Source: DASUVJ01 sp036378995
GTDB lineage: Bacteria > Patescibacteriota > Saccharimonadia > Saccharimonadales > Saccharimonadaceae
Assembly: GCA_036378995.1 (NCBI GenBank)
Contig: DASUVJ010000044.1
Span: 1-15,573, forward strand
Direction of reading: 5' to 3'
DNA length: 15,573 nucleotides
The notes under the pieces were generated by a model that saw nothing but the letters and a program-made list of their open reading frames with translations, had not been told where the DNA came from and did no database searches. Shown piece by piece: positions 15,345-15,573 of the stretch. How positions within the stretch are numbered: position 1 is the first letter of the stretch; the number at the start of each line of letters is the position of its first letter. Both the position numbers and the translations under genes were made by a program.

Positions 15345-15379
15345 CAAAAGAAAACAGCCCACTTTACGTGCGCTGCTTT
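15345..15379 (-). terminator. Intrinsic terminator of tRNA-Glu, between convergent genes
   Basis: On the minus strand a 12-base-pair stem with one G-G mismatch and one G-U pair (arms 15368-15379 and 15351-15362, loop 15363-15367) is followed by a T-rich run, TTTTCTTTTG. It lies directly after the tRNA-Glu gene. Read on the plus strand, the same hairpin follows the M20 gene by about 19 bases but has only a short T run after it, so it may stop both convergent transcripts, more weakly in the plus direction. Confidence 0.75.
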
Positions 15380-15382
15380 CCT

Positions 15383-15457
15383 TGGTGATCTCACGGGGAA
15401 TCGAACCCCGATTGCCAGGATGAAAACCTGGTGTCCTAACCGTTAGACGATGAGACC
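15383..15457 (-). tRNA. tRNA-Glu (anticodon UUC), CCA encoded
   Basis: Full cloverleaf on the minus strand. The acceptor stem GGTCTCA (15451-15457) pairs with TGAGATC (15387-15393), including one G-U. The D-arm contains TCTAACGGTTAGGA. The anticodon stem CCAGG/CCTGG encloses loop TTTTCAT with anticodon TTC (plus-strand gaa at 15422-15424). The T-arm is CGGGGTTCGATTCCCCG. The discriminator A (15386) is followed by a genome-encoded CCA (15383-15385). It is flanked by its own promoter and terminator. Confidence 0.97.
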
Positions 15458-15478
15458 ATATCGTTTTTAACTCTGGCA

Positions 15479-15507
15479 ATTGTAACAAAAATAATATGTA
15501 ACTTCAA
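15479..15507 (-). promoter_or_regulatory. Promoter of tRNA-Glu
   Basis: Minus strand -35 TTGAAG (15502-15507), exact 17-base spacer, and extended -10 TGT-TACAAT (hexamer 15479-15484). The predicted start is about 14 bases before the first base of the tRNA. The -35 hexamer lies inside one arm of a perfect 7-base inverted repeat. Confidence 0.65.
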
Positions 15508-15518
15508 GGGGTTGAAGT
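15501..15518. repeat. Perfect 7-base inverted repeat over the tRNA-Glu -35
   Basis: ACTTCAA-GGGG-TTGAAGT. The left arm contains the -35 of the tRNA-Glu promoter on the minus strand. It could be an operator, a small hairpin at the 3' end of a transcript entering from the right, or chance. Confidence 0.6.
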
Positions 15519-15520
15519 GC

Positions 15521-15558
15521 GGTCGGCGGGCGGGGCGTCGATGCCCCACCCGCCGACC
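15521..15558. repeat. GC-rich 16-base inverted repeat (hairpin)
   Basis: Arms 15521-15536 and 15543-15558 pair over 10 bases (GGTCGGCGGG with CCCGCCGACC), have one C/A mismatch, then 5 more pairs (GGGGC with GCCCC) around loop GTCGAT. It is nearly all G and C, unlike the AT-rich stretch next to it (15458-15500). No T-run follows on either strand, so it is not a textbook terminator. It may belong to a structured RNA, a REP-like element, or the 3' region of a gene beyond the window. Confidence 0.75.
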
Positions 15559-15573
15559 TTGGGGGAAATCCTG

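Noticed and set aside
15504..15573. Minus-strand open frame entering from the right edge and ending in TGA (about 22 codons, Pro/Gly-rich)
   Set aside because: Too short to judge, runs exactly through the GC hairpin, and shows no recognisable C-terminus. It may be real only if the neighbouring sequence supports it.
1..15573. CRISPR arrays, insertion sequences, toxin-antitoxin or phage genes
   Set aside because: No spaced direct repeats, transposase, integrase or typical toxin-antitoxin pair was seen on either strand.

Overview
The window looks like a piece of a small-genome Patescibacteria (CPR) chromosome, most likely Saccharibacteria (TM7). This is inferred from gene content and packing, not from a search. 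Thirteen protein genes lie head to tail on the minus strand with gaps of 2-46 bases or overlaps. Lower-glycolysis enzymes are strung together, housekeeping genes are mixed with lineage-specific orphans, and TGA, TAA and TAG are all treated as stops. Base composition is near balanced by eye. There is no sign of phage, insertion sequences, CRISPR or recent transfer, apart from a very GC-rich inverted repeat at the right edge.

Transcription of the long minus-strand block runs right to left. It starts at pyk (12.7-14.1 kb) and continues through pgk and tpiA (lower glycolysis, ATP-yielding steps plus triose isomerisation). A disordered, tail-anchored membrane protein follows, then a UvrD/PcrA helicase, a NUDIX hydrolase, a membrane-anchored G5/Rpf-type muralytic protein, rsmA (16S rRNA dimethylase), a divergent pgeF/YfiH protein, metG, tatD, two short orphan proteins and a NifS/IscS-type cysteine desulfurase cut by the left edge. 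rpf, rsmA, metG and tatD are the members of the classical metG-tatD-rpfB/yabE-ksgA cluster of Firmicutes and Actinobacteria, here in permuted order with pgeF inserted.

To the right, a divergent M20 metallopeptidase gene (+ strand, 14.2-15.3 kb) shares a 120-base promoter region with pyk. It converges on a minus-strand tRNA-Glu(UUC) gene with encoded CCA, a good promoter and a hairpin terminator lying between the two genes. Beyond the tRNA promoter sit two tandem inverted repeats, one almost purely G/C, running to the window edge.

The internal promoters share a look: an extended -10 (TGn + TATAAT-like) in five of six, and in two genes without a Shine-Dalgarno (uvrD, pyk) the -10 ends exactly 7 bases before the ATG, which suggests leaderless mRNAs. 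Other points worth a second look are the Rpf-like enzyme in a presumed epibiont, a pgeF protein apparently lacking one metal-binding His, and the tail-anchored protein with two conserved-looking islands in disorder. I found no clear previously undescribed multi-gene system; the best candidates for new biology are the orphan genes and the right-edge inverted repeats.
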